Shown here: positions 35,566-44,148 of the stretch, piece after piece | How the letters are laid out: each line of letters begins with the position of its first letter | How positions within the stretch are numbered: the first letter of the stretch is position 1 | Assembly (NCBI RefSeq): GCF_018982945.1 | Contig: NZ_JABRXE010000010.1 | Location: forward strand, 24,710 to 88,709 | Direction: 5' to 3' | Length of the DNA: 64,000 bases | Source: Anaerostipes faecalis | Lineage (GTDB): Bacteria; Bacillota; Clostridia; Lachnospirales; Lachnospiraceae | Position numbers and translations under genes: made by a program | The notes under the pieces: generated by a model | Seen by the model: only the letters and a program-made list of their open reading frames with translations | The model's database searches: none | What the model was told of the DNA's origin: nothing

Positions 35566-36432
35566 CTAGTCTCCTCCCCGGTTTTTATTATAAATAAACA
35601 TCACGACGGCAGCACCTACGATGGCTACATATCCAAGGAAACTCCATCCATCCGGAATCTGTCCAAAAAATATCAACCCCAAAACTGCAGAAAAGATAAT
35701 CTGTGTATAATCATACACAGAGATTTCTTTTGCCGGTGCATAAGTGTAGGCAGCTGTTATTCCAAACTGTCCTCCTGCCGCTGCAAGACCGGTCAGCATC
35801 AGATACAAAAGCTGCATCGGTGAAATAGGCTTGAAATCTACAATCATAAACGGAATACATGACAACATGGAGAAAGTTGAGAAGAAAAATACGATCATCG
35901 GACCTCTTTCTCCTCTTAATCCAAGTTTCCTGACACAGGTATATGCCAATCCTGCAAACATTCCACCCATAAATCCTATAAAAGATGCTCCGAGAGATCC
36001 AGAAGCAAAGGATGGTTTTACAATGAACATGCTTCCAACAAACGCAGTAACCACGCAACAAAACTGAGGTATGGTAATACGTTCTTTCAGAATAAAATAA
36101 GAAAATACTATAACAAAAAACGGCGATAATTTATTCAGACAGGAAGCATCTGCAAGCAGCATATGGTCCACTGCGTAAAAGTTGCAGAAAATACCTAAGG
36201 TCCCAAAAAGGGACCTTAGAACAAACCAATGTAAATTCTTTTTTTGTAAATAGAACTTCTCGCCACTGCGCACCAGCATTATAAGGGCAATCACAGCTGC
36301 AACAAGATTCCTGAAAAAGCTTTTTTCAATCGATGGTAAATCACCTGCCAGCTTTAGAAAAAAACTCATAAGAGCAAAAGAACATGCTGACAGAATGATA
36401 CATATGATCCCTCGGTTCTTCTGAGCAGACAT
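35566..36432 (-). CDS. EamA/DMT-family transporter
   Basis: A 288-residue drug/metabolite transporter-superfamily protein with ten predicted membrane helices in two EamA repeats (about residues 5-140 and 150-285). Repeat landmarks are FALMSFFLKLAG, PFFVIVFSYFILKERIT in the first and PAKEISVYDYTQIIFSAVLGLIFFGQIP in the second. The transported compound cannot be read from the sequence. The gene contains a perfect 10-bp inverted repeat at 36195-36219. Its start overlaps the efp stop by one base. Confidence 0.9.
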   Translation of the reverse strand: MSAQKNRGIICIILSACSFALMSFFLKLAGDLPSIEKSFFRNLVAAVIALIMLVRSGEKFYLQKKNLHWFVLRSLFGTLGIFCNFYAVDHMLLADASCLNKLSPFFVIVFSYFILKERITIPQFCCVVTAFVGSMFIVKPSFASGSLGASFIGFMGGMFAGLAYTCVRKLGLRGERGPMIVFFFSTFSMLSCIPFMIVDFKPISPMQLLYLMLTGLAAAGGQFGITAAYTYAPAKEISVYDYTQIIFSAVLGLIFFGQIPDGWSFLGYVAIVGAAVVMFIYNKNRGGD

Positions 36433-36989
36433 TATACTCTGGAAGAATATTCTCCGGTTCTTGTATCGATTTTTAACGTATCGCCTTCGTTAACAAATAA
36501 TGGAACCATAACTTTAGCACCTGTTTCTACGATACATGGTTTTGTAGCTCCCTGTGCAGTATTTCCTTTTACTCCTGGTTCACATTCTGTAACCAGAAGT
36601 TCAACAGAAATTGGTGGTTCAACCTGGAATGGTGTTCCTGCATGAGAAACGATGGTAACATTTTCATTTTCTTTAACAAATTTCATTGAATCTTCTGCTA
36701 TAGATTTTTCAATGGAAATCTGATCAAATGTTTCATTGTCCATGAAATAATATAAATCTCCATCATTATACAGATACTGCATTTCTTTTCTTTCGATATG
36801 AGCTTTCTTAAATTTCTCATCTGGACGGAATGTATTTTCTACAATTGCTCCAGTTTTGATATTTTTTAATTTAATTCTAACGAATGGTGATCCCTTTCCA
36901 GGTTTTACATGCTGGAACTCAATAACTTCGTAAATTGCACCTTCGTATTCTATTGTCTGTTTATTACTTATCTTTCCTGCTAATATCAT
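36432..36989 (-). CDS. efp: Translation elongation factor P
   Basis: EF-P relieves ribosome stalling at proline runs. The 185-residue protein has three beta domains as in the family, with the tip loop [11 protein letters not shown] near residue 30 carrying the Lys that is modified in many bacteria, and the C-terminal signature [19 protein letters not shown]. No obvious modification enzyme gene is next to it. GGAGG lies 11-12 bases before the ATG. It heads a minus-strand operon of closely spaced genes: efp, eamA, xth, the EEP protein, cysK, the hexapeptide protein and the lipoprotein. Confidence 0.98.
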   Translation of the reverse strand: MILAGKISNKQTIEYEGAIYEVIEFQHVKPGKGSPFVRIKLKNIKTGAIVENTFRPDEKFKKAHIERKEMQYLYNDGDLYYFMDNETFDQISIEKSIAEDSMKFVKENENVTIVSHAGTPFQVEPPISVELLVTECEPGVKGNTAQGATKPCIVETGAKVMVPLFVNEGDTLKIDTRTGEYSSRV

Positions 36990-37051
36990 TTTTTTATTCG
37001 TCCTCCTTCATAATCTTACATTATTTTATAATAAATGTAGCTTAGATTCAA

Positions 37052-38236
37052 CTATTTATTTGACAGTTTATAAATTTCGTACATATCATCAATATCACAT
37101 GTTTTGAAATTACCAATGGTTCTTGTTCCTTCATAAGAGCATCCATAAGCCATCTTATGTACTTCTTCATCTGTTTTCAGCCCGATTTCTTTCGCTTCAC
37201 TGAAACATGTTGGCATATCCAAAGATTTAAAATATGCTACAGTTTTAGCAATAGCCTCCTTTGCAGCTTCTTTCGGATCTTCTGTATCAATACCCCATAC
37301 TCTCTTTGCGTACTGAGCAAAACGTTCTGGCTTTTCAGGATACACATAAGTTGCCCAGGCACCCCATACAGCAGATAAACTTGCTCCATGGGCAATATCA
37401 AATTTGGCACTTAATTCATGTCCAAGCTGATGAACTGCAAAGTCTGTAACGGCTCCAAGACCTGTCAATCCATTGTGAGAAAGACTTCCTGCCCACATGA
37501 TCTCACTCATGGCGTTATAATCATGTGAATCGTTGATCGCAATTGCTCCGTTTTTAATCACTGTTCTCAATAACCCTTCAGCAATTTCATCTGTCATCTC
37601 ATTATGTTCCGTTTTTGTAAAATAACGATCCAGTGTATGCATCATAATATCAACAACTCCACATCCAATCTGGTATTTCGGAAGTGTATAAGTCAGTTCA
37701 GGATTCATAATTGCAAAAACCGGGCGGTTTAAGTCCGTACTCAATCCTCTTTTGATCTTTGTCTCTTCATTTGTAAGTACTGCAGAATTGCTTGTTTCGC
37801 TTCCTGCTGCTGCAAGTGTTAACACAACACCTACAGGAATTGTTTTTTCAACTGTCTTAACTCTTGACCAGAATTCCCAGATGTCTGTATCTGGATTTGC
37901 AACACCATGAGCCACTGCTTTAGAAGTATCAATAACACTTCCACCGCCAACAGCAAGGACAAAATCTGTTCCAAAGTCTTTTGCTTTTGCCACCGCTTCT
38001 CTGGCAAAAGATAATCTTGGATTAGGTTTTACTCCTCCAATAGTCATATAATCTATGCCTGCCTCTTTTAGCGCATCTGTTACTCGATCTAAAAGTCCGC
38101 TTTTAACAACACTTCCGCCACCATATACTACAAAAACTTTTGATGCACCATATTGCAGAGCAAGATCTCCTACCTGCTTCTCCGTTTCCTTACCAAAAAC
38201 AATTTTAGTCGGTGTATACTGAGTAAATGAATGCAT
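37052..38236 (-). CDS. Iron-containing alcohol dehydrogenase (butanol dehydrogenase-like)
   Basis: A 394-residue group III alcohol dehydrogenase. NAD(P) binding is shown by VYGGGSVVKSG and VLAVGGGSVIDTSKAVAHG; the metal ligands lie in VDIMMHTLDRY and in VHQLGHELSAKFDIAHG, near residues 195-280. The protein is closest to the BDH/YqhD-like group that reduces aldehydes at fermentation ends. The ATG at 38236 is preceded by GGAGGG; the longer frame is not supported. It lies alone between efp and the shikimate kinase gene. Substrate not determined. Confidence 0.92.
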   Translation of the reverse strand: MHSFTQYTPTKIVFGKETEKQVGDLALQYGASKVFVVYGGGSVVKSGLLDRVTDALKEAGIDYMTIGGVKPNPRLSFAREAVAKAKDFGTDFVLAVGGGSVIDTSKAVAHGVANPDTDIWEFWSRVKTVEKTIPVGVVLTLAAAGSETSNSAVLTNEETKIKRGLSTDLNRPVFAIMNPELTYTLPKYQIGCGVVDIMMHTLDRYFTKTEHNEMTDEIAEGLLRTVIKNGAIAINDSHDYNAMSEIMWAGSLSHNGLTGLGAVTDFAVHQLGHELSAKFDIAHGASLSAVWGAWATYVYPEKPERFAQYAKRVWGIDTEDPKEAAKEAIAKTVAYFKSLDMPTCFSEAKEIGLKTDEEVHKMAYGCSYEGTRTIGNFKTCDIDDMYEIYKLSNK

Positions 38237-38314
38237 ATTTTTCCCTCCATTTCTAAATAAAATATAGTTACCAATGAACAAATTCAAGAACTCTCAGATA
38301 TTCCTGATAAATCA

Positions 38315-39094
38315 TTAAACTTTTCTAGTTAATTTCACAACAATCTCTTCTGCAATCTCTTCAACAGTCTTTTTATCTGTATTAACAATCACATCGGCTG
38401 CAGCTTCATATTTGGGGCGTCTCTCCTCCATCATTTTTGAAATAAACTCTGTATTTTTATTACCACGAAGCAGCGGTCTGTCATCATTGTCTCTGACACG
38501 TTCTAGAATAATCTCTGGAGAAGCTGTTAAAAGTACAACTTTTCCGTTCTTTTTCATTTCTCTGACATTTTCGTCACGAAGAGCGACCCCTCCTCCACAG
38601 GAGATGATCTGATTATTTTTCTTCTGAAGTTCAATCAAAAGATTTGTTTCACAGTTCCGGAAGTAAGTCTCTCCATATTCCTCAAAAATCTTATTTATGG
38701 ACATCCCTTCTTTATCGACAATTTCCTGATCCATTTCGACCTGAGGAGATGCCAGAATCTTACTTAAATAATCAGATACTGTACTTTTTCCTACACCCAT
38801 AAAACCAATCAGCAGAATATTATGGGTAAATAATGTTCTTGCCTGAATACGACGGCTGTTTTCAACAATATAAGTAAAAATATCAAGAATCTCATCCTTA
38901 TATGTATTATCACTAACATGGGTCAACAACATCTTTCGTTGTCTTTTTTCCTGTTCTGGCTGCAAAATCGGCAAACCGTTTTCTTTTTTGTAGACCATGA
39001 TTTCTTTAATGATATCCATTCGTTCCTCTAAAACAGAAACAATTTTCTTATCACAAATATCCAGTCTCTCTCTGATTTCATCTAACTGATTCAT
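38315..39094 (-). CDS. Chorismate mutase-shikimate kinase fusion
   Basis: A 259-residue two-domain protein. Residues 1-85 are an AroQ-type chorismate mutase: LDEIRERLDICDKKIV, LLEERM-like EERMDIIKEI, the YKKENG turn and the ENSRRIQ end, holding the expected Arg, Lys and Gln. Residues 90-259 are a complete shikimate kinase: Walker A GFMGVGKS, VEMDQEIV, YFRNCET, SCGGGVAL and the lid DDRPLL. Shikimate kinase and chorismate mutase act three steps apart in aromatic amino-acid synthesis. Start at ATG 39094 (AAAAGG upstream). It borders the hydroaromatic-acid locus but is most likely biosynthetic. Confidence 0.9.
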   Translation of the reverse strand: MNQLDEIRERLDICDKKIVSVLEERMDIIKEIMVYKKENGLPILQPEQEKRQRKMLLTHVSDNTYKDEILDIFTYIVENSRRIQARTLFTHNILLIGFMGVGKSTVSDYLSKILASPQVEMDQEIVDKEGMSINKIFEEYGETYFRNCETNLLIELQKKNNQIISCGGGVALRDENVREMKKNGKVVLLTASPEIILERVRDNDDRPLLRGNKNTEFISKMMEERRPKYEAAADVIVNTDKKTVEEIAEEIVVKLTRKV

Positions 39095-39182
39095 TGCTGT
39101 TTTTCCTTTTCTATTTATCTTTAAGTGCCAAATAGACACTCCTTTTTTAAGTATATCATAAGCGCTTGTTATTTTTCAATTA

Positions 39183-40073
39183 TTATCCTTTTACTGAATA
39201 GTTATTTTTAACAAACTCCACAAACTCTTCTGCAACCGGTGCAAGATATTTCTTCTTTAAAGTTACCAGATAAATATAACGATGGATTTCCGGTGAACTG
39301 ATAGGAATTACTGATACATCCATCGTATTTAAAAGCGGGATATTAGGAACAATGGCAATACCAAATCCTGCCGCCACAAGTCCCGCAACCGTAGAATCTT
39401 CTTCTCCTTCATAAGCAATTTTGGGATAACCCTTAACTTTTGAAAACAACTGGTCAATCACATTTCGAAGTCCACTGTTTTTGGAAAAATAAATATAATC
39501 ATACTGGGTTGTATCCCCAAGATTTACCGATTTCTCATCTGCCAGCGGGTGGTCCTTTGGAGTAATCAGCACAAGTTCTTCTTCTGCAACCGGAATGAAA
39601 TCAAGATTTTCCTCATCCTTTATATAAGAAGAGAAAACGAAATCGTATTTTCCCTCTTTCAAACCTTGTATAATTCTTTTTGTTGTCCCCTGTCCAAAAG
39701 AAAACCGGATATGATTCTCTCCTTTCTTCTCCATATAATGATTAATAACCTGTGGAATAAAATGGCTTCCCAGAGTGTAAATATATCCTATATCTATATA
39801 ACCTCCGTCAAGTCCCGATGCTTCTGTCAAGATTCGTTTTCCTTCATCCAGCATAGCCAATGACTGTTCCACATACCTTAAAAACAGCTGCCCATATTTT
39901 GTTAATTTTGCATTTCTTCCCTGTTTCTCAAAAAGCTTCACTCCCAGCTCACCTTCAAGGCATGATATGGCATGACTCAGGCTGGGCTGCGTAATAGAAA
40001 GATTATCTGCTGTACGTGTATAATGTTCTTCTTTGGCAAGTGCTCGAAAATAATACAAATGATTTAAATTCAT
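39183..40073 (-). CDS. LysR-family transcriptional regulator 1
   Basis: A 296-residue LysR regulator with the N-terminal winged HTH (MNLNHLYYFRALAKEEHYTRTADNL, then SITQPSLSHAIS) and a two-lobed effector domain of about 200 residues. It is divergent from enoate reductase 1, the classical LysR layout, and shares its plan and many residues with LysR 2 at 49223, which stands beside enoate reductase 2. A perfect palindrome TTTGTATACAAA lies in the divergent region. It probably controls enoate reductase 1 in response to a substrate of this locus. Confidence 0.92.
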   Translation of the reverse strand: MNLNHLYYFRALAKEEHYTRTADNLSITQPSLSHAISCLEGELGVKLFEKQGRNAKLTKYGQLFLRYVEQSLAMLDEGKRILTEASGLDGGYIDIGYIYTLGSHFIPQVINHYMEKKGENHIRFSFGQGTTKRIIQGLKEGKYDFVFSSYIKDEENLDFIPVAEEELVLITPKDHPLADEKSVNLGDTTQYDYIYFSKNSGLRNVIDQLFSKVKGYPKIAYEGEEDSTVAGLVAAGFGIAIVPNIPLLNTMDVSVIPISSPEIHRYIYLVTLKKKYLAPVAEEFVEFVKNNYSVKG

Positions 40074-40130
40074 AACCTTTTCCCTTTGAATCTATCAGTT
40101 TTCTTTATAGATAGTATAGCATATTCTTCA

Positions 40131-40159
40131 TTGCATTTGTATACAAACCTTGTTATAAT
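40131..40159 (+). promoter_or_regulatory. Promoter of enoate reductase 1 with central palindrome
   Basis: TTGCAT and TATAAT are 17 bases apart. The perfect palindrome TTTGTATACAAA (40136-40147) fills the spacer next to the -35 and is a candidate LysR site. A possible -10 for the divergent LysR gene (TATACT, minus strand) is at 40113-40118. Confidence 0.6.
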
Positions 40160-40201
40160 TATTATTAAGAAATTACAAAACGATTTGGAGGAATCATAAT
40201 T

Positions 40202-42190
40202 ATGGCAGCAAAAAATTTTCGTAAATTATTTGAACCTTATACAGTAAAATCCATGACTTTGAAAAACAGAATCGTCATGACCCCGATTGGAACAAATTTT
40301 GCTGAACATACTGGTGAAGTAAACGAAAAAGTTATTGAATATTATAAACAAAGAGCAAAAGGTGGTGCCAGCCTTATTATTATTGAAGGTACCAGTGTCT
40401 ATTCTCCACAGGGTGCAGCTGGATCTTATCAGCTTCGAATTGACCATGATACTTATATTCCTGGACTATACAGACTTTGTGAAAAAGTTCATGAATATGG
40501 TTCTAAGATCAGTATTTTATTAAATCACGCAGGCGCAGCTGCAAATGGACGCTTGACAAATATCCAGCCCGTTTCTGCTTCAGATATTCCATCAAGTGCA
40601 GATGGAGATATTCCAAGACCTTTGACAACAGATGAAATCTATACTATCGTCGATAAATTTGCACAGGCTGCAAAACGTGCTGTTACAGCTGGTTTTGATG
40701 CTGTTGAAATTCAGGCTGGTCATGGTTATCTGTTAAATCAGTTTCTCTCTCCTCTTACTAATGATCGTACAGATGAATTTGGAGGTTCAAAAGAAAACCG
40801 TGCCCGCTTTACAACTTTGGTTTTAAAAGCTGTTCGTGAGGCAGTTGGTGAAAATGTTCCTATCTTTTTAAGTATCAGTGCTGATGAACTTGCTGAAGGC
40901 GGAAATACATTAGACGATACAAAAGAAATCGTCGAATTTTTCAAAGATTATGTAGATGTGTTCTGTGTATCTGCCGGTCTTACATGCTCTATCCAGTATC
41001 AGAATGATGCTGATTACCTTCCTGACGGATGGAAATCCTATATGGCAAAAGAATTGAAGGAATCCACCGGAAAGCCATGTCTGACAAGTGGAAATATTCG
41101 TGAACCGGAAATTGCCAATCGCATTCTTGAAGATGGTGAAGCCGATCTGATCGCTATCGGACGTGGATTGATTGCAGATCCTGAATGGGTCAATAAAGTT
41201 CAGTTTGGAAACACCGATGATATCAACCGCTGTATTTCCTGTAACAATGGATGTACTGCAACATTAAGTGATGAACCAATTCGTTGTACTATCAATCCGT
41301 CTATTGTTTCTGGTGAATACTACAAGAAACATACTTTAAAGAAACCTTGTAATGTGGTTGTTATTGGTGGAGGAACCGCCGGACTGGAAGCTGCATGTAC
41401 CGCGGCAGAAGTTGGATGTGCAACTGTACTGATTGAAAAAACAAACCAGCTTGGCGGTCTTGCAAGACGTGTTGGTAAGATGCCTAACAAACGTCGTCTT
41501 GGTTACTTCCCTCAATATCTGGAACATCGTGCATCAAAACTTAAGAACTTATTTATCTGTAAGAATATGGAAGCATCCATCGATCTTGTTGAAGGATTCA
41601 AACCGGATATCGTTGTCAATGCAACAGGATCCAACCCTCGTCTTCCAGACATCAAAGGTTTGAAAGATAATCTTGCAGCTAAAAATGTATCTACAATTTT
41701 TGACCTTGTTGATAACGTTGATTCTTATGAAGAAGATCTGTCTGGAAAGAAAGTTGTCATCATCGGTGGCGGAAATGTTGGTCTGGATGTTGTTGAATTC
41801 TTTGCTCCAAGAAAAGCTGATGTTACTATTGTTGAACAGAAAGCTCATTTTGGAGAAAATCTTGATTTTATCACAAGAACCGGATCACTTGCAATGTTAA
41901 GCAAATATGGAGTTCATCAGTATCCAAATGCTTCTCTTCTGGAAGTAAAGGAAAACAGCTTCATTGTAAGACATGATTATAAAGATCTTGAATTAGATTT
42001 TGATTTTGGATTTATCTGTCTTGGAATGGAATCTGCAACTCCTGCTTTGAAAGAATTATATGATCACTTTATTTATGAAGGAATCGAAGTTCTTAATATT
42101 GGAGACAGTGCTCAGACACGTCGTATGATCGAAGGTGTAAAAGAAGGACGAGATATTCTCCTTGCTTTAGAAAGACAGAATTTTATTTAG
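40202..42190 (+). CDS. Old-yellow-enzyme-type enoate reductase 1 (FMN, 4Fe-4S, FAD)
   Basis: A 662-residue enzyme of the 2,4-dienoyl-CoA reductase/BaiCD-like family that reduces activated C=C bonds. Residues 1-340 form the FMN-binding TIM barrel (LKNRIVMTPIGTNF, QAGHGYLLNQFLSP with the catalytic Tyr176 and His174). The 4Fe-4S cysteines are 344, 347, 351 and 362 (RCISCNNGC, IRCTINPS). An FAD domain (VVVIGGGTAGLEAA, near 385) and an NAD(P)H domain (VVIIGGGNVGLDVVEFF, near 517) follow. It is a close paralogue of the protein at 50246. It is divergent from LysR 1. The acceptor may be a dehydroshikimate-type enoate, judged from the neighbours. RBS GGAGG. Confidence 0.92.
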   Translation: MAAKNFRKLFEPYTVKSMTLKNRIVMTPIGTNFAEHTGEVNEKVIEYYKQRAKGGASLIIIEGTSVYSPQGAAGSYQLRIDHDTYIPGLYRLCEKVHEYGSKISILLNHAGAAANGRLTNIQPVSASDIPSSADGDIPRPLTTDEIYTIVDKFAQAAKRAVTAGFDAVEIQAGHGYLLNQFLSPLTNDRTDEFGGSKENRARFTTLVLKAVREAVGENVPIFLSISADELAEGGNTLDDTKEIVEFFKDYVDVFCVSAGLTCSIQYQNDADYLPDGWKSYMAKELKESTGKPCLTSGNIREPEIANRILEDGEADLIAIGRGLIADPEWVNKVQFGNTDDINRCISCNNGCTATLSDEPIRCTINPSIVSGEYYKKHTLKKPCNVVVIGGGTAGLEAACTAAEVGCATVLIEKTNQLGGLARRVGKMPNKRRLGYFPQYLEHRASKLKNLFICKNMEASIDLVEGFKPDIVVNATGSNPRLPDIKGLKDNLAAKNVSTIFDLVDNVDSYEEDLSGKKVVIIGGGNVGLDVVEFFAPRKADVTIVEQKAHFGENLDFITRTGSLAMLSKYGVHQYPNASLLEVKENSFIVRHDYKDLELDFDFGFICLGMESATPALKELYDHFIYEGIEVLNIGDSAQTRRMIEGVKEGRDILLALERQNFI

Positions 42191-42211
42191 AATTTGATTG
42201 ATATAAAAGTG

Positions 42212-42247
42212 AAAACCGTTGGAATTTTAATGAATTCCAACGGTTTT
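42212..42247. terminator. Terminator after enoate reductase 1
   Basis: AAAACCGTTGGAATT and AATTCCAACGGTTTT pair perfectly over 15 bp with a 6-base loop, followed by ATTC and T-rich sequence. It serves both convergent genes. Confidence 0.85.
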
Positions 42248-42281
42248 ATTCTTTTTACTTATTACTCAATAAAATCAGAGT

Positions 42282-42779
42282 TTATTTCTTTCTTCGATAT
42301 TGCCATAAAACTATTTTTTCCAGATATCGTTTTAATACAATCTGTATCTCTTCTTTTGGATGAATCGGTTTCACCAGAATACTATGAATTCCTGTTCGAT
42401 TTGCTCCATATACATCTGTGAACAACTGATCTCCAACAAACAAAGTATTATTTTTATTGGTCCCCATCTTCTTCATTGCTTTCTGGTATCCTTTTACACT
42501 CGGTTTATTGGCCTTATATATATAATTCCGCCCTCCTACATCCTGGCAGAATTTCTTCACACGAGGTTCCTTGTTATTACTGGTAAAACAAAACTCAAAA
42601 CCTATATGTTTCAGCTTTTGAAATAAAGCTTTGGCTTTGTCATCTGCTGGTGCATTATGTGGAACCAATGTATTGTCAACATCAAAAATCACTCCACGAT
42701 AGCCTTCCTGATAATATCGTTCAAAATCAATGTCATATGTACTTCTTATATCCTCAGATGGATAAAATTTCTGAAACAT
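42282..42779 (-). CDS. yqeG: YqeG-family HAD-IIIA phosphatase
   Basis: A 165-residue HAD-superfamily phosphatase. Motif I is VIFDVDNTLVPHN near residue 32, motif II is FTSNN near 65, the Lys is in YKANKPSVKGY, and motif IV is LFVGDQLFTDVYGANRTG. This pattern is the YqeG family, conserved in Firmicutes and often near aroE and yqeH. Its substrate is unknown. RBS GGAG before the ATG at 42779. It is convergent with enoate reductase 1 and separated from the TRAP operon by repeat B and a hairpin. Confidence 0.9.
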   Translation of the reverse strand: MFQKFYPSEDIRSTYDIDFERYYQEGYRGVIFDVDNTLVPHNAPADDKAKALFQKLKHIGFEFCFTSNNKEPRVKKFCQDVGGRNYIYKANKPSVKGYQKAMKKMGTNKNNTLFVGDQLFTDVYGANRTGIHSILVKPIHPKEEIQIVLKRYLEKIVLWQYRRKK

Positions 42780-42871
42780 TACTTATCTCCATTCTTTCCC
42801 TTTTATTTCTTCATTTTATAACAGTATGCTTTATTGTGCAATACAAATTAAAATTTATTCTTATTTGTAGC

Positions 42872-42904
42872 AAAACGCATGTCACTGATTGTAACATGCG
42901 TTTT
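42872..42904. terminator. Hairpin terminator upstream of yqeG
   Basis: AAAACGCATGT pairs with ACATGCGTTTT around an 11-base loop. On the minus strand it lies after the TRAP operon and repeat B and can end that transcript; T-run is longer on the plus strand. The 357-base gap between yqeG and the TRAP genes contains only this hairpin, the yqeG leader and the repeat. Confidence 0.6.
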
Positions 42905-42959
42905 TTATTTCATTAGGAAAAATCTGTTATTCTAAAGTGTAAAAATCTTTCCAGCTTTT

Positions 42960-43136
42960 CAAGACTCGCTTGCGAGTCTTGGCGCGGAATTCGGGTCTGC
43001 ATAGCAGACATACTTCCAATCCGAATTCCTGCGCATCCTCGCGGAGCGTATATCAGATGGGGGATTGAAACCCGCCACTGATACATAATTGTTGCTCACC
43101 GCCTACAGAGGCGGGAGTCATCCCTCATCTGATATA
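42960..43136 (+). repeat. 177-bp structured intergenic repeat, copy B
   Basis: The copy with the most regular hairpins: CAAGACTCGC-TTGCGAGTCTTG at the left end; the GCGCGGAATTCGG arm with its complement CCGAATTCCTGCGC enclosing GTCTGC-ATA-GCAGAC; then the 17-bp outer stem beginning TATATCAGATG and its complement at the right end, enclosing CCCGCC/GGCGGG. The right end directly touches the stop codon of the TRAP solute-binding protein gene (43137-43139). Confidence 0.95.
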
Positions 43137-44147
43137 TTATTTTTCATTTAAGTATGCTTTCACAATATCATCTGAGACACTTTTTCTGATACTTTCATAA
43201 ACACCAGATGCCTCTTTACGAATCTGTTTTTGTGTCTTCTCATCCAGCTTTATAATTTTTGTTCCACTGTCTTTAATAATTTTCATTCGATCCGCAATTC
43301 TCGCATCAGATGTTTTTCTCGCATAAACTTTTGCTGTTTCAGATGCTTCATCAATGATTTTCTGCTGCTCTTTGGAAAGACTGTTGTAAAATTCATCGCT
43401 AACGATTAAAGAAATATAATGAGGCAGATGATTAGTTTCTACCACATAATCCTGTTGTTCATATAATTTGCTGGATACAATAACTTCATATGGATTTTCC
43501 TGTGCATCAATGGTTCCCTGCTGTAGTCCAATATAAACTTCGCTGAAGGTCATAGGTGTTGGATTTGATCCTAAAGATTTCCAAAATGCCAAATGATAAC
43601 TATTTTCCATAGTACGAATTTTCTGTCCTTTAAAATCACTAATATCTTTCACTTCTTTATTCGTTGACATAACACGGAATCCCTGATCAGCATAACCAAG
43701 CAATTTATATCCGCCTTTTTCATACACCTTTTCCATTTTACTATAAAACAGAGGGTTATCAACAGCTGCTCTGGCATCTTCAATATTGGAAAAAGCACTT
43801 GGCAAATCAAATACTGCAGTATCTGGCAAAAATGTTACCTGAGGTGCTGTATTCTGCACGACAAAAGGAATATCTCCATCTTTACAGCTTTCCAAAAGTT
43901 CTCGATCTCCACCAAGTGTACTATTGGGATATACTTCTATTTTCATTTTCCCGTTACTTAACCTTTTTACTTCCTGAGCAAATTTTTCTGCATAGATCTG
44001 CGTTACTGTATCTTCCGGACTTGAAGTTCCCAGAGGCCATGCATATCTTTGTACTTCATCTGAAGATTGCTTTTGCTTGCATCCTGTCATTCCAAATACC
44101 AGTGCAACAGTACAAAGAAGTACAAGTCCTTTTTTCCATAATTTCAT
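43137..44147 (-). CDS. TRAP transporter solute-binding lipoprotein (DctP family)
   Basis: A 336-residue extracytoplasmic binding protein. The signal peptide ends in the lipobox MTGC (Cys near residue 23). The DctP fold shows YAEKFAQEVKRLSNGKMKIEVYPNS-type features, and the two Arg that normally clamp a ligand carboxylate lie in GFRVMSTNK and GQKIRTMEN. The ligand is therefore probably an organic acid; the neighbouring genes suggest a quinate- or shikimate-like compound. The start is ATG 44147 with GGAGG placed inside the last codons of dctM, so a GTG 9 bases earlier is rejected. Repeat B touches its stop codon. Confidence 0.9.
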   Translation of the reverse strand: MKLWKKGLVLLCTVALVFGMTGCKQKQSSDEVQRYAWPLGTSSPEDTVTQIYAEKFAQEVKRLSNGKMKIEVYPNSTLGGDRELLESCKDGDIPFVVQNTAPQVTFLPDTAVFDLPSAFSNIEDARAAVDNPLFYSKMEKVYEKGGYKLLGYADQGFRVMSTNKEVKDISDFKGQKIRTMENSYHLAFWKSLGSNPTPMTFSEVYIGLQQGTIDAQENPYEVIVSSKLYEQQDYVVETNHLPHYISLIVSDEFYNSLSKEQQKIIDEASETAKVYARKTSDARIADRMKIIKDSGTKIIKLDEKTQKQIRKEASGVYESIRKSVSDDIVKAYLNEK

Positions 44148-44148
44148 C

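Noticed and set aside
31218-36989. The cysK gene and the hexapeptide-fold gene as a cysK-cysE pair.
   Set aside because: The hexapeptide protein resembles the GlmU C-terminal half and lacks the serine acetyltransferase N-terminal domain, so it is not called cysE.
19388-43136. The 177-bp repeat contains GGGATTGAAAC, which resembles the 3' end of many CRISPR repeats.
   Set aside because: The copies are 11-13 kb apart, 177 bp long and internally hairpinned; no spacer-repeat array and no cas gene is present.
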